DNA from: Halocafeteria seosinensis
Taxonomy: Eukaryota > Sar > Bigyra > Bicosoecida
Direction of reading: 5' to 3'
Assembly (NCBI GenBank): GCA_001687465.1
Contig: LVLI01000563.1
Coordinates: forward strand, 1-57,127
Length of the DNA: 57,127 nt
The notes under the pieces were generated by a model. It searched no databases. It was not told where the DNA came from and saw nothing but the letters and a program-made list of their open reading frames with translations. This document shows, piece by piece, positions 31,509-44,274 of the stretch. The translations under genes and the position numbers were made by a program. The stretch's first letter is position 1. The number at the start of each line of letters is the position of its first letter.

Positions 31509-34500
31509 ATGGCTACTCGAGAAGACGAGGTGGTCGTCGCCGAAGGCACCGGCAACGATGAGGAGCAAACACCTGACATAGAGAAAGGGGCATCTCCTGA
31601 GAAGGGCCAGGCGCAGCAGGATCCCACCCCCAATCCTTCAAACGAACGTGGCGGTGATGATTCCAAGGCAAACGTTGGCTTCTTCGCGCTATTTCGATAT
31701 GCCTCGCTGACAGAAAAATTCATGGCTGTCATTGCAGTCTTCTGTAGCATGGCGTTTGGAACTGCGTTACCATTATTCTCTCTAGTCTTTGGACAACTAC
31801 TGGATAAGTAAGTGATAAGTTGTGCCACACTTCATAGTAACTATTGGGGGGAAACTCTTCTTTCCTTTGATGCAGTTTTCAAGATGAAGATGATCTCATT
31901 GATGGAGTTTCACAAGCTGCCGTGTACTTTGTGTATATCGCGTTGGGAGCGTTTGTCACTTCCTACTTGTCCGTAAGTCTCAGTTTGCGGTGACCCTCTC
32001 CACGATGAGTTGTAGGTACGCAAGAATTTTTCCTTGGACTTCTCAGATCATGCTACTTCAAATTGTAGCTGAACGACAAGCGTACCGGGTACGCGAAGCG
32101 TATTTTCATCACATCCTGTATCAGGTACGAATCTGCGAGGTTACCCATATGTAAGGACTCTATAGCCATACTTGACTTCCTTTCTGCAGGACATTGGATG
32201 GTTTGATCTCAACGATCCTAACGAGATAACGACCAGTTTAGCAGAGGATGTCGCCACAATGCAGAAAGCAATAGGAAGTCACTTGGGAAATGCAGTTCAA
32301 CATTCTTCCACATTCATTGCTGGTACGAGCTTCCCCAGTAAAGTTATTAAACCTTGTTCAAAGTAGAATTATTACAACCCGATTGTTGTGGTACTCTGCA
32401 GGACTAATCGTTGGATTTGTTCAGGGGTGGAAATTGGCCTTCGTGATTCTGGCATTCATGCCGCTATTGGCGGGTAGCACTGCTTCACTACGATACATAA
32501 TGATGAAGCTCCAGAAGACTATTCAAGAGGCTTATTCCAGAGCCGGAGCTTTTGTTACTGAGGCCATTGGTTCAATTCGAACGGTCGCCTCGTTTGGCGG
32601 AGAAGAGCTGGAGATTGAAAGGTACAAAAGCGAACTATCTTTTGCAGAGAGCAAAGGCATTCAAACGGGGGTAATGTTGGGAGCAAACGTTGGTCTCATG
32701 TTTCTTACTCTGTACTCCGCGTATGGCGTAGGACTTTGGTACGGATCTGAGCTTATTGCTGAGGACCGTGACGAGAATCCAGCGTGCAGAGATGTAGCCG
32801 ATACAGATGGTTGCTTTACTGGCGGAAATGTGATGCAAATCTTTTTTGCTGTGCTAATTGGCTCTTCAAGCATTGGACAAGCCTCCCCGGATTTTAATGG
32901 TATTTCAAGAGCTACCACAGTGGCCTCCAAAGTGTACGCCAAGATTGACAGCAAACCGGCGATACCACCGGACGCAGGAAAGCACAAGTCATCAACCAAA
33001 GGAGAGATTGAGTTCCGAAACGTGGAATTCGAGTACCCTTCCAGGCCAGGTCAGAAAGCATTGGCTGACGTATCGTTTCACATTGACAGTGGCGAAACCG
33101 TGGCTTTTGTTGGACCATCCGGATGTGGTAAGTTCTTGTGTTGCTGCAATTCTTCATGTTCACGGATAAGCATCTGCTCGATGGGTTCTGTACTGCAGGA
33201 AAATCTACTTGTATCTCGCTTCTCCAGCGGTTTTATGACGTGACTCGTGGAGAGATCCTGCTTGACGGAGAAAATATCCGAGAACTTAATCCAAAGAGCC
33301 TGCGAAGCTTGATCGGAGTAGTCAGCCAAGAACCGCAGCTCTTTGCAACTACCGTCGGTAAAAACATTGCGCTAGGGTCACTTGAAAAATCCCTAAGCTC
33401 TGACAAGGAAGGAAAAATCCAAGAAGCTGCCAAGGTTGCTTGTGCTCACGACTTCATCAAGGAACTTACTGAAGGTTATGACACGCCAGTGGGAGAAAAA
33501 GGTGCTCAAATGTCCGGTGGCCAGAAGCAACGAATTGCCATTGCACGCGCCGTGTATCGAGAACCGCAGATTGTTTTACTTGACGAAGCCACCAGTGCTC
33601 TTGACACCGAGAGTGAACGGAAAGTTCAGGCAGCCATCGATCAAATGTTGTCTCAAAGGTCTCAGAAACAAACAACCATTATCATTGCTCACCGTTTGAG
33701 TACTGTGCGAAACTGTGACCGCATATTTGCTTTTGATGGTGGAAAGCTGGTTGAGAGTGGTACTCACAATGAATTATTAGACAAGCCTGATGGACTCTAT
33801 CGGAAGCTCTATAGACTACAAGGAGGAGACGACGTGGAGGAAAGTGAAGAAGGGCAGTCATTAAGTCCGGTCTCACCTCAGAAGATGCGCGCTTCCAGTA
33901 CGGGTAGCAAGGACGGCGGAGAAGAAGCATTCAACGAGGATGACAACAACAGTAGCAAGAAACCTGAGGAAACGGAGGAACCGTACGATGTACCGTGGAA
34001 GCGAGTCTGGGAATATCAACGTCCTGAAAAATGGCACATTGTTGCAGGAACGTTCTTTGCTGCGATAGACGGTGCAGTCATGCCTTCATTTGCTATATTG
34101 CTGTCTGAGATGATATCAGTCTTTTTCAACCCCGACACTGACGAAATGCAAAGCGATGCCACCAAACTAATGGGCGGATTCATTGGTCTAGGAGTATTGA
34201 CCCAAGTAGCGAGGACATTCCACACTTATCTATTTGAACATGCCGGTCAAAAGTTGATCACTCGATTGCGTATTGCTACGTATGAGGCCATTCTCAAGCA
34301 GGACATTAGCTTCTTCGATTTCCCTGAAAACTCTCCTGGGAGATTGGCCAACAGGCTAGCATCAGACGCTTACTATGTGAAAGCCACTGTGGGAGAACGC
34401 ATCGGTGTTCTCGTGCAAGTGCTTGCGTCAATTTTAACCGGTCTAATCATCGCATTTGTCTCCTCGTGGCAGCTTGCGTTTGTGGTAGTGGCAATCACTC

Positions 34501-35825
34501 CGTTGTTTCTGCTCAGTGGGATCATAGAAGCTAAAGCTTTCGGCACTTTCTCAAAACAGGGTGAGAGTGACCGCAACGAAGCGGGGCAGGTATCTCAAGA
34601 ATCGCTTACCGGTATTCGGACTGTTCAGAGTTTGAATCTCCAAGAATACTCCATTGAACGGTATCGTGCGGTACTGATAGCCCCATATCCCCTTGCCGTG
34701 AAGGGTGCACACGTTTCTGGAGCTGCCAGGGGAGCTGGACAGCTCATAATATTTTGTTGTTATGCGTTGACGTTTTACGTTGGTGCCCAGTTCATTGATG
34801 ACGACATTCTTAACTTCCGCGACATGGTCCGAGTGTTTTTTGCCTTAGCTATGGGGGCAATGGGAGCAGGGCAAGCAGCTGCCTTTGGTTCGGATGCAGC
34901 GAAAGCAACCTCAGCGAGAAGAAGCGTATTTCAACTAGTTGACACTGAACCGAAAATCAATGCTCTTGATAGTTCCCGGCGATTGAATGAAGCCGAAGAG
35001 AGACCCGCACCTTTAGAGGGAAATCTGGAATTGGAAAATGTCAGTTTCGCCTATCCAGTTCGGCCCGAGATCGACGTACTCAAGTCCGTAAACCTTAAAA
35101 TCAACGCTGGGCAAACGGTGGGCTTTTGTGGGAGCTCAGGGTGCGGTAAGAGTACAGTCATTCAACTTCTTGAACGGTTCTATGATCCGACCGAAGGAAG
35201 TATCAAGATTGATGGTACGGATCTGCAATCCCAGAACATAGCATGGGTTCGGCGCCATATAAGCCTTGTTGGACAGGAACCTCAGCTGTTCTCGGGCACC
35301 CTCAAATACAATATTGCATACGGAAGAGCAGAGAACAAGCCGCGCCCTAGAAGTGAGGTAGAATCTGAAGTATTTTCAAAGCAAGAAGCGGACGTAGGTG
35401 GGGATGAGGATATTATTCAAGCAGCACGTGATGCCAATGCTGAAGGTTTCATCCGATCCTTCCGTGATGGTTTCTTGACTCATGCTGGAGATGGAGGTAA
35501 CCAATTGTCGGGAGGTCAGAAACAGCGAGTAGCCATTGCTCGCGCTTTGGTCCGTCAACCTAAAATTTTGCTTCTAGACGAAGCTACATCTGCGTTGGAT
35601 TCAGAGAGCGAAGCGGTGGTGCAAGCTGCGCTGGATCGGTTGCTAGAAGAGCGCCGCGGTCGTACAACTATCGTCATTGCCCATCGCTTAAGCACTATTC
35701 GAAACTGTGATTTTATCTGTGTTTTCGACAAGGGAACCCTATCTGAGGTTGGAACTCACGATGAACTAGTTTCCAAAGAGAAGGGTATTTATCGCAAACT
35801 AGCTGGAGCGCAAGGTTTGGTCTAG
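31509..35825 (+). CDS. Full-length ABCB-type multidrug exporter
   Basis: Exons: 31509-31807, 31876-31972, 32047-32124, 32190-32322, 32402-33127, 33199-35825, about 1319 aa; phases 2, 0, 0, 1, 1. Architecture is TMD1-NBD1-TMD2-NBD2, as in P-glycoprotein. NBD1 has Walker A GPSGCGKST (about 442, assembled across the last intron), signature MSGGQKQR (about 548), Walker B IVLLDEATSALD and an H-loop AHRLS. NBD2 has GSSGCGKST (about 1090), LSGGQKQR, ILLLDEATSALD and AHRLS. Both ATP sites look catalytically complete. Six helices per TMD are expected. An acidic N-terminus and a charged linker (about 630-680) are probably disordered. It should export lipids, hydrophobic toxins or metabolites; the substrate cannot be read from sequence. 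The early introns lie between TMD1 helices. Confidence 0.94.
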
Positions 35826-36374
35826 CTTGATTCTTCGTCTTCTCGCAGTGTTCCCGCAGCATGTAGCTAGAATCTTCAGTGTCTTCCTTGTAGCGTGGTC
35901 TAGTCCGCACTTCCCAGCACAAGCTAGCATCTGATGAATGTGAACACCTACTTCTTTCCTTGTTACCCACCACCTATCTCTGTGCTAGCCTGTAGCTGGT
36001 CCAGATACATCCAGTATTCCATTCCGCATCAAACACAACACAAGTGAGGAATTACAAACTAGAATTCACAAAACCGATTATAGCGATAAACTCAATGTTC
36101 AACCCTCTTCCCGTTCCACTTTCAACTTGACTAAGTCAACTGACTTCCTCTGTCGGCAGCCGTTGTTGACGTAGCGCTGAGCGGCTGAACAGATTTCTCG
36201 ACAACGTTCACGCAAAAGAGTACCCTCTAGCATTGCGGTTTGTGTAGTTATATTTGAACAAGGGTGGGAGACAAAATTATTCCCAGGTTGGATGCAGAGG
36301 ATTGGCCTGGAGAACCACACACATCGCCCCATAGGCCACTGTTTCTCAGTCAAATGGTTGATGGACTATTGAAC
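35826..36374. other. Intergenic region, nothing recognised
   Basis: The stretch lies between the ABC transporter and EGF gene A, both on the plus strand. It should hold the promoter of gene A. No other signal is supported. Confidence 0.4.
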
Positions 36375-37830
36375 ATGAAGAATCTGGCCTTATTATCAGG
36401 TGTTCTAGTCTTTGCCACGTCCATTTTTATTGTGGATGGTGCTTGTCGTAAGTTGGTCGCTGTGCATTCGATCTGCTTTGGCGAACGGGGCATATTTTTT
36501 GCTGTGTTTTCCTTAAGCGCAGCAAACCAGTGCTCAGGACATGGACGATGCGATGATACGGACAGATGTGTTTGCTTTCGACGCTTTCAGAGGGACGGGT
36601 GGACAGGACCAGACTGCTCACTTCGTATGTAATGAAATCACCGTGGTTCTGATTTTACTGTCCGCAACACTTCTTCGGTGCGCCGGCTACTGCAGGAACA
36701 TGTCCCTATGGTACAGCATGGGGAACTCTTTCTACGCAACCAAATGATGTTATTAAGTCGAGATATCTCCCTGTATTGGACAGTATGTCCAGGAGCGATA
36801 GCCCATTTACTTACGAAATCCCGGGAAAGCTTAATGTCAAAGAAGACTTCACACTAACTCTGGAGATAACTGCGGTGGAAGAAGTTGCAGGTGAACCTCA
36901 CGTCAGCTTTAGATGGGACGTCGGGAACGATGTCAAAACATTTCCAGAGGTAGGTTCATTCCACTCACATCGATAGTCTGTTCTCTAATCTATGGTGTGT
37001 TTCTTCCAGGTGACGGCGTCTGAAGATGGATTTTACAATTCCTTGGCAACGGCAGCAGAAATAACCATTGACGGTGTGCGCACAAATATGTTTGTTTACA
37101 TCAATAACCTTGACGGAAGTACCACCGTAGCAGACTATAAGACCGGCGACAAAGAAGTATGTGCTTACCGAATAGTTGTGTCTTTGACAAGGCCCTATCG
37201 CAACGCGTGCAATGAAACCGTGAATGCAGATCGTCACAGTTTTTGCAAAGTCACACTGGATGTCAACAGATGACAACTCAGCTCATCAGCCAGTAGAATG
37301 TGGTGGAAACGGGGTTTGTGATCGCTCCTCCGGCCAGTGTAAATGCTTTGGCAGTTTCGACGGAGATGCATGTCAAAAGTGTAAGTTCTGCTCCGGGACG
37401 CGCATAAGTTTTCTCCAAATATGAACGAGTGAAGTGATCGCAGTGAGGTGTCCACGATATTGCGGAGGCCACGGACAGTGTATTGGCCAAAGAACTTTGG
37501 CACAAGAAGGAGACAGCACGTACACCAAGGCATGGGATGCAAAGTTGACGTACGGTTGTGTTTGCGATGATGGATATCAAGGAGCGGACTGCACTTACCG
37601 TAAGTCATGCATCGCGGCTTTGGGTCGTTTCACACTTTCACCACTACATGCGTATGTGCTTAACATGTTCAGGAAGATGTCCTTCCGGAGAGGATCCCAG
37701 TGGAGGCCCTGGAGGAAGCGAAGCCAGAGAGTGCTCTGGTCGTGGTCGGTGTAACATGTTGGTTGGGAAGTGTATTTGCGCTAAAGGATATGTAGGCGCC
37801 GCATGTGACAAACATGCAACATCGGTTTAA
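36375..37830 (+). CDS. Secreted EGF-like modular protein A
   Basis: Exons: 36375-36447, 36523-36624, 36696-36949, 37010-37156, 37230-37380, 37444-37599, 37673-37830, giving 346 aa; phases 1, 1, 0, 0, 1, 1. MKNLALLSGVLVFATSIFIV is a signal peptide; an upstream Met at 36354 is an alternative. EGF-1 (QCSGHGRC, CVCF, DCSLR) is one phase 1-1 exon. Then comes an unrecognised about 160-residue domain beginning TCPYGTAWG, then EGF-2 (ECGGNGVC, CKCF), EGF-3 (YCGGHGQC, CVCDDGYQGADC), and EGF-4 starting RCPSGEDPSGGPGG (ECSGRGRC, CICAKGYVGAAC). No membrane helix or GPI signal follows, so it is probably soluble or matrix-bound. The layout is the same as gene E, 14 kb away. Confidence 0.82.
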
Positions 37831-37924
37831 TAATCACAGAGCCACCTCTGGTGAACGTCCATAGTATTGTCCTTGCTGTAGCTTGGCAAGTAGTACTTGG
37901 GGCTCTATTTGGTATCACTCGCAT

Positions 37925-38695
37925 TTACCTGCCGGTTGGACAGTACCCATCACCATTCTTCATTAGATACTTCTGGTGGTACTCCTCTGCCGGCCAGAAC
38001 TTCGATGCTTTCTGAATCTCAGTGACAATGGGTCTCTCGAACTTTGGTTGCCATCGCTCAATAGCGGCTGGAAGCAAAAAGACCAATACCGTGAGTTGAG
38101 CCATTTTTAAGTATACAATTTCCCCCCCAACATACCTTCGGCTTCTTTCCGTTGGTCGTCGTCATGACAGAAAATAGCGGATCTGTATTGAGTTCCTACA
38201 TCAGGTCCTTGTCGATTCTTCGTCGTGGGATTATGCGATTCGAAAAACACGTCCAGAAGAGTTGCATATCTGCATCCCACCCAGCCACTATTCAGAGACA
38301 ACATTTTTCAGACGCGTCAATCCTGCAACATACGAAGTTTTCTCCGGATCATATTCCATCTGCACGGCCTCGGCGTGTCCCGTATCTCCCTTACACACCT
38401 GAAGGAAGCGAAGAAGCAAAGTTGGACGTGGACGTCGACCTGAACCAGACTACATGTACACCACCCTCTTTGCCTTACCTGCTTATACGTCGGGTTCTCC
38501 GTCACTCCTCCCGTGTACCCGACCTGAATTCATTACGCGGTGTCGAGAGTTTGCGGTAGGGCCTCGTCTCGTCCAACGTGCGCTTACCTGGGTGGAGAGG
38601 ACCCCCGGGGTGCGGTAGAACGCCATCTCGACGCCCCAGAAGCATCCTGCCGCAAACGTAGCCAAAGGGCGCGTCGTAGCACTTGTTCCCGACAT
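37925..38695 (-). CDS. MSRA: Peptide methionine sulfoxide reductase A
   Basis: Exons: 38695-38588, 38523-38479, 38398-38334, 38269-38136, 38067-37925, giving 164 aa; phases 0, 0, 2, 1. The catalytic motif GCFWGVE (Cys at about residue 18) is followed across intron 1 by [15 protein letters not shown], then [32 protein letters not shown], and near the C-terminus [12 protein letters not shown] and GYCPTG. The enzyme reduces methionine-S-sulfoxide using thioredoxin. The CPTG Cys is a likely resolving residue. Upstream of 38695 the frame stays open with an extra Met at 38827, so an organelle-targeting extension is possible; two N bases at 38951 and 38955 blur this region. The gene is convergent with EGF gene A, 94 bp apart. 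Confidence 0.92.
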
Positions 38696-38965
38696 ACTGG
38701 CTCCCGATACGAGTAATCCTAGTCCTAACACTGTGGACGAAAAAACAGTGTGGGCTTTGATGGATGGAATACGCGTGCTCTGCAGGACCTGGAACTTACA
38801 GAGAGCAAGGGAATACACAAGGTTCATAGGCGACTTGACAGCACAAGGGTATGTGTGTTGTCTGAAAAAATTGTAGCTCAATCTCTTCCGTATAAAATGT
38901 ACTATTTTCATTGAGAATGACGTCAGAGCAGCAACTTCAATCTCAGCTACNTACNTAGACACCAA

Positions 38966-40751
38966 CTACGCCGAGGAAGAAGTATGGCTTTCGGAAAAAT
39001 GTGGTTGCCAGAGGAGACCGACCTCCTCGCCAGTCTTTTCCGTACTTTGAGCGCTGGAAGCTTGGTTCATATCGAAGGCCAGATTATTGAGACCTTCTTC
39101 TGGGATTCCACCATATGGGACCTGATGTTGCTGCATCGAAAGATGGTTATAGTAGGGAGCCTGATGCACCATGTTCTCTTCTCCTACACCCATATCATAA
39201 GGACTATCCGACATGTACGTGGGCTGTCCTTGAAAACCCATCCATGGGTAATACATTTGATTCATTCCTTGCATATTCTGGTGAACAGGGAACGCTTGTT
39301 GCGGAGGCTGATACAGCATGCCCTCAGCGACGAAGCCACCCGTCCCTGACTGATTAGGTACGTCAGTTCCATACTGTTGTTCTTCCTCATGCTGGAGTTC
39401 TTCCTTTTCAAATATTTTCGCTCTCATTTCTTCGTACGACGCTTCCTTTCGAAGAACCACAGCCGGTCCTTCGTCGGAGTTCTTACTGTTCTCCTCTTTC
39501 CCTTCGCCGCCTTCTTCGCTGTTGGGCGACTTTGCAGTAGCACGTTGCTTGATCTTGATCGATCCTTGGTTCAACCCAGTTCCTGGGCGCTCCAGTCTTT
39601 CCTGTAAAGCTGCACGGACTGGGCTAGTTGTGTCCGTAGCAGCAAACCCTTTCTTCCGTGGGATAAAGTTGTACGCTATTTCCTTCTGTTGCAAGTCTGC
39701 TGGCCCTGAGCAGCGTATAGCTGCAGGATGTTCTCCTCGTTGTTTGCTTTCTCTTGGCACGAATTCACGGCTTTTAATCTTCAATCCTGCAGGCGACGAT
39801 TGAGGTGAAGCAGACTCCATCTCACCTAAAGTCTCCCAAACTACTTGATTCTGTTCACACAAATCCATAAAATGCGCTAAGCTAAAGGAAGGAAAAGTCG
39901 ATGCTTCGCTTCGGAAAACACGCAAACCATGGTGTGTGTTACTTCCTTTTCCCTTTCGCTGTTGATCCTGCTTGTCGTCGAAACCCGAATTCTTAAGTGT
40001 TTGCCGCTGTAAACCGTACCAGTCACACATGCGATGCAAGATCAGGCGATGATAAGATGTCAAGGACTGATACTCTAAGTTTCTTTTGCTGCATTGAAGC
40101 AATACATGATACACGAAATTGACGGCATTAGTACGACTTGACAGTGTCACACGGTAACGTACTTTGAGTCTCGTAGCAACTCCTTGAATTCTTGCTCAAC
40201 CAAGAGCATCCATTTCCTATCTCTTTCTTGTCGGCACGCCTGCACTAGAGCTCGATCTAACGTCGAAAGCATGGCTGCAGAAACAAGGCAAAACAACAGC
40301 CCAGATGATAGCATCAACGCTCTTTCATTGAAACTAGGTCCTTCAACGTACTTGACAGGTCGAATTTCGATTCCTCTTGCTCATGTTTTGCATTCTCGCC
40401 ATTATCTTCTGCAGATGCTTCATTCTTTACAAAGTTGGGTTCAAGTCTATTCGTGTCGTCACTTTCATCTCCTAACCCTAATGAAGACAATGTTCCTGTC
40501 AAGGCAGTGGTGTCACGCCCATTGCACACCTGTTGCGACGGGGAGACTCGCCGTTCATAGTCCATATGAGGGTTCTGGGACTGAGATTTCATCTCCTGAA
40601 CATTCACTTTGCGCTGGGGCTCAACTCCGTTCATACTCATAGACATTGCATACGAGGAAGAACAGGAGTATCCCGGCTCGACAGACGAAGTTTTAGGTGG
40701 AGTTTTCACTTTAATACGCATTTTCCCCGTCCCCTTTTCACTTTGAGACAT
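38966..40751 (-). CDS. R3H-SUZ domain RNA-binding protein
   Basis: Exons: 40751-40319, 40274-40163, 40088-38966, about 555 aa; phases 1 and 2. Intron 1 would be only 44 nt and starts GTTGAT, so its exact donor is less certain. The R3H domain (about 165-235) forms across intron 2: QEFKELLRDSN, then LEYQSLTSYHRLILHRMCDW, with the R-x-x-x-H signature in HRLILHRMC. A SUZ motif follows at about 385-415 (SYEEMRAKIFEKEE) after Ser/Lys-rich linkers. A Gln/Met/Pro-rich tail with many Tyr is typical of mRNA-binding proteins. R3H-SUZ proteins (R3HDM, Encore) bind single-stranded RNA in cytoplasmic mRNPs. The gene lies 270 bp upstream of MSRA on the same strand. Confidence 0.85.
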
Positions 40752-41397
40752 TCTCTACCTAAAGAAAAACACAATCAGAAAATAACTACGGAAAAATATC
40801 CGCTTGGAAAGAGACACAAGCCTCGTATTCACTTGAGAAAGAGGGACTCATTTCGACTGGTGAAAGTGGCGAAACAGGCCGTCTTTTGGTTCTTCTGCTC
40901 CTTCTGCATTCTCACCATTTGCTTCACCCTTCGAGATCAGCAAACTTTAGACAATAATAAAGCTAATCGAACTTTTTCTATTTTGCAAAGACCTCTACCA
41001 ACTTCAATACAAGGCTGGGTAACATGGTGTCTCTTCTTGCTTTTTTCAAAACAGCAACACAGCAATCTTTACTTCTACTTTCCGCTGCGGGAGAAGCGCC
41101 GTTTCGTGGCCACAGTTGCTGCGATTGTGCACCATTAGCTGTAGAAAGAAACGCATTCTCCAAAGCGGCAGCTCTCAACTGGAACTTCTGTAGGACGTCC
41201 TGTTCAGCCGCCTCTTATTTGGGTTCCCCGGAAACCAACGTTTCCCGCTCTACCGCCAACTAGCTGGAGGTCTGTCGAACCAATCATGACTCCCGAGGAG
41301 ACACGCATGAGGCGAGGATCGCTGCGCACATCAGTTCGAGATCCGGCGGCGTCATTGGGTGCACTAGCGCTGTCATGTATGTTATGGACGTCTATCC
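40752..41397. other. Intergenic region, possible 5'-UTR exon of R3H gene
   Basis: A CTTTAG acceptor lies just upstream (minus strand) of Met 40751, so a noncoding 5' exon may lie here. No domain-bearing exon is seen. Confidence 0.35.
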
Positions 41398-42906
41398 CTC
41401 GCGGCGGATTTGTGAAGCAGAATCATAAGAGGAGAAGAAGACTGCTTTCGTTCTGTGGAACTATTCCAGCTGACTTGTAGTACGCTGTCATGGAGAACGA
41501 AGAGATACACAGCCGAGAGTTTCATTTCTCTCAGGCCAAACGAGGTATTCAAAGGTGGGGGAACAAAGTCGATTTGACAGGCATTACCTTATTCAGAGGA
41601 ATGTTTAGAATAATGCATACTGATTAGGAATCTACGAATCGAGAGCGGGCAAGCAGCCCTGCATGGTGGATTCTTTGTCCAGAAGGAGCAACGGTAAATC
41701 CATGTGGATTCATGTAGCTCCACCGGATTGATCAATACTTTCGGAGAGCGGTTTGTGGTGCTCGGTCGGAAGAAGCTGGCAAAATCGGTATGTCGAATTC
41801 CTACTCCACTGGAGTGATATCGCAAGATGGTGTTGGCATCTCAGGAGGATTCGTCGGGATAGATCGGGGGATTGTATATAGGCTGTTATTCCACTGGTCA
41901 CATTGCAGGACGAAGGGCAGGAGGTATTGTTGGAACTCAAACTGGTAAGAGCGAAGGTCACGTCCATATCACCCAATCATACTCCACAGACAATATTCTG
42001 GATAGTGGCAGCATTATCGGTTACTGGGCCGGAGTTTCCGGAGGAAGTGTGTACATACAGAACTGTTATACAATGGGAGAAGTTTCCGCAATGTCTACCG
42101 GCGGCATTTGTGGACACTGTGCACCGAAGACAACAATGGTGTATATCGAAGACTCCTATGCGCGGGGAGCGACCACTGGTGACGACGGTTGGAGACGCCG
42201 GGGGATACCATGGATCCGACGAAAGTAGCGCAGATACTGTCCTCATTACCAATCGTACGCTTCCGCTTTTGTTATGGCTTCTTGGGGGGCGGAATCGTAG
42301 GAAGCATCGACAGGAACTCAATTGCTTTGGTTCAAGTAAAACATTCGGTGTACAATAACGGCGATGACGGTACATCGCTCGTGGGATACGACTTGAAGGT
42401 TATAGCAAAAGATATCGAAAATTCTGGAGACTTGCAGGACATAAAGAGTCAACTCTACGTATGTCAGGGATGTGACGAGACCGAGCGATGGAGCAATGGT
42501 ACCTGGGCTGTAAACGGCACAAATAACTTAACCATGCTTCGTTTCCAAATACCGTGTTTCACTCCCACCTCGACCACAACAGCTACAGTCATTCCGTCTG
42601 GCTCCACAACACCGACGACATCAGCGTCAGTATCGCCATCGAGAAATGACCATCCCCACATACTCGCAGTCAAGCACTGTATCTCCAACTCGTACGAGTT
42701 CAAATACTGCTACCAGTACCAACACAGTATCCACAACCAGTTCTCCCCCAGGCCCAAGCGCCACAGCAACAGTTACCACTACTGGTACTGGAACTCAGTC
42801 CCTGCCACCGGTCGTCAGATCGAGAGACTTTCTTCGAATACAGTTTCCCGGAGATCGGTTAAACAAACACCTAGGTGGTGTGAGCAACAGACGCCGTGAA
42901 AAATAG
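41398..42906 (+). pseudogene. Decayed GLUG-repeat gene, paralogue of the gene at 1-1265
   Basis: GLUG repeats and flanking blocks of the left gene recur here in order, but spread over all three frames with stops. RGGFVKQNHK (about 41402) and GGFFVQKEQR (about 41665, then a stop) both resemble GGGFIVRSHQR of the left copy. Repeats such as NSYSTGVIS, GCYSTGHIAGRRAGGIVG, NCYTMGEVSAMSTGGICG and GGGIVGSIDRN follow. The block VKHSVYNNGDDGTSLVGYD aligns with IDHCVYNGSGSDSIIGID near position 100 on the minus strand. A Thr/Ser/Pro-rich stalk (about 42550-42800) ends the gene, with another frameshift near 42640. At least four breaks are needed, so sequencing error alone is unlikely. No signal peptide is found upstream. 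Confidence 0.72.
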
Positions 42907-43394
42907 AGTAGGGGATCGGTGTAGATTAAAAAATACTCCGTTGGAGGAATAATAATATGCCCTCGTCCCGTCTTTTCTCATTACGGTTCTGTCCCGCGCG
43001 ATTTCTTTGCTTTCCCCTAGCAACTCAGGTAGACTGGATCGATAACACTAGGTTAGAGCATTCAAGCCCAGAATTCCACCAAGACGGTGAGAGATCACCG
43101 CCTCCGTAATAGAAGGAGTTGCTGCTGTCCAACCTATCTTCACTGCACTTCAGTTTTCAGACATCTCTTATAGTGATTCCTCTAAGGAAGCATAACAAGT
43201 TGCCCCATAGTTCACATTGGACGCTTTGCCGACACTGTTGTCAGAATCAGACGCGATATAGCGCCATATGCCGTATCCCTCAACTTCCGCTCAATACGAA
43301 TTAGGATCATGATCATCGCTACGTTCATGAGGTTGATTTTACCGGTTCTCCGCGATCAATACTCTCCAAAGTAGGCTAATTTTGCCGCTTGCCC
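42907..43394. other. Intergenic region, nothing recognised
   Basis: The stretch lies between the GLUG pseudogene end and the convergent thymidine kinase stop. No feature can be supported. Confidence 0.4.
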
Positions 43395-44274
43395 TCAATC
43401 AATACTTTTCAAACTGTCAAAGACTCTCTCATTCCACTCACGGAGAGACAGCGGTCGTGAAACAAAGTGCTGCGGACAAGCAGGTTGATATCTCTCGGCG
43501 TCCCCAATAGACACGATATCCGATCCACCACTCTCAAGACGCTGAGTATATGGTGCGGGAGCACCACATACGGACCCTGTAGCATCCACATGAGTGCAGT
43601 TAGACACAAAATGATTACTCTCCCCTGGTATTTCACGAGAGCCTTTCAACATATGACAGATGTCTAAAACATGACCGAAGCGTTCTCCCCGGAAGTCTAA
43701 ATCCAATCCAGCGAAATACAAAGCAGGGTCTGAACCATCCCCCCGAAACTCTTGTTCATACCGCTTCCAAAACCTAATCAGTGATTCGTCAAAAAATTGA
43801 GCCTGCACGAGAGTTGAACACTTGAGTTTAACTGAGTGAAAGCCTGGCTGACTTCTTACATACTTCGTCGATGGCGTATACCGTGTGCGGCATTAATTCC
43901 AGGGAATCCAAGGTTGACAGAGGCAACGCGTGATCAATCTGATGCCCATCCCGAGAGCGAATAACTGTCGATGGAGTCCGCGTATCAGCTGAATGCTTCA
44001 CTGCCACGACTCGATGGAATCGTGGGGAGGATACCGAGGGTGCTCGGGACGCTGCTGCCTGGTTATAAGGCGAATGATACAAAATGCAATCTTGCGTTTT
44101 CCGTATCAAGTGCGATGTCTTCCCACTGCATGACCAGTAAAAACGCATAATTACTAACCATGTACACGGATTTCCGACTTCATACCTCCACATGGGTCCA
44201 TAAAAGACTCGTACGAAGTCGAACACCGAGGTTGACTTCCTCGCCGACATCGCCCATCCATTGACAGGGCTCAT
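43395..44274 (-). CDS. Thymidine kinase, type II (TK1-like)
   Basis: Exons: 44274-44186, 44125-43864, 43802-43395, about 252 aa; phases 2 and 0. The P-loop FYGPMWSGKTSHLIRK is assembled across intron 1. YAIDEAQFF (Walker B and catalytic Glu) is assembled across intron 2. FAGLDLDFRGERFG is the conserved strand and lasso lead-in. CGAPAPYTQR plus YQPACPQHF give the zinc-site and nucleoside-binding lasso, with C-x-x-H replacing the usual C-x-x-C/H variants. The enzyme phosphorylates deoxythymidine in the salvage pathway. The start is uncertain: 44274 and 44250 are both in frame, and the exon is open further upstream without an ATG. Length fits the cytosolic type. Confidence 0.88.

Noticed and set aside
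32290-33243. 317-aa frame as a separate small ABC half-transporter
   Set aside because: It starts in an intron and ends in the next one; splicing joins it to the rest of one ABCB gene.
37224-37424. 66-aa frame as an independent EGF peptide
   Set aside because: It contains exon 5 of EGF gene A plus intron sequence on both sides.
40978-41178. 66-aa minus-strand frame as a 5' coding exon of the R3H gene
   Set aside because: The likely splice acceptor before Met 40751 is followed by an in-frame TAG, so any upstream exon should be noncoding.
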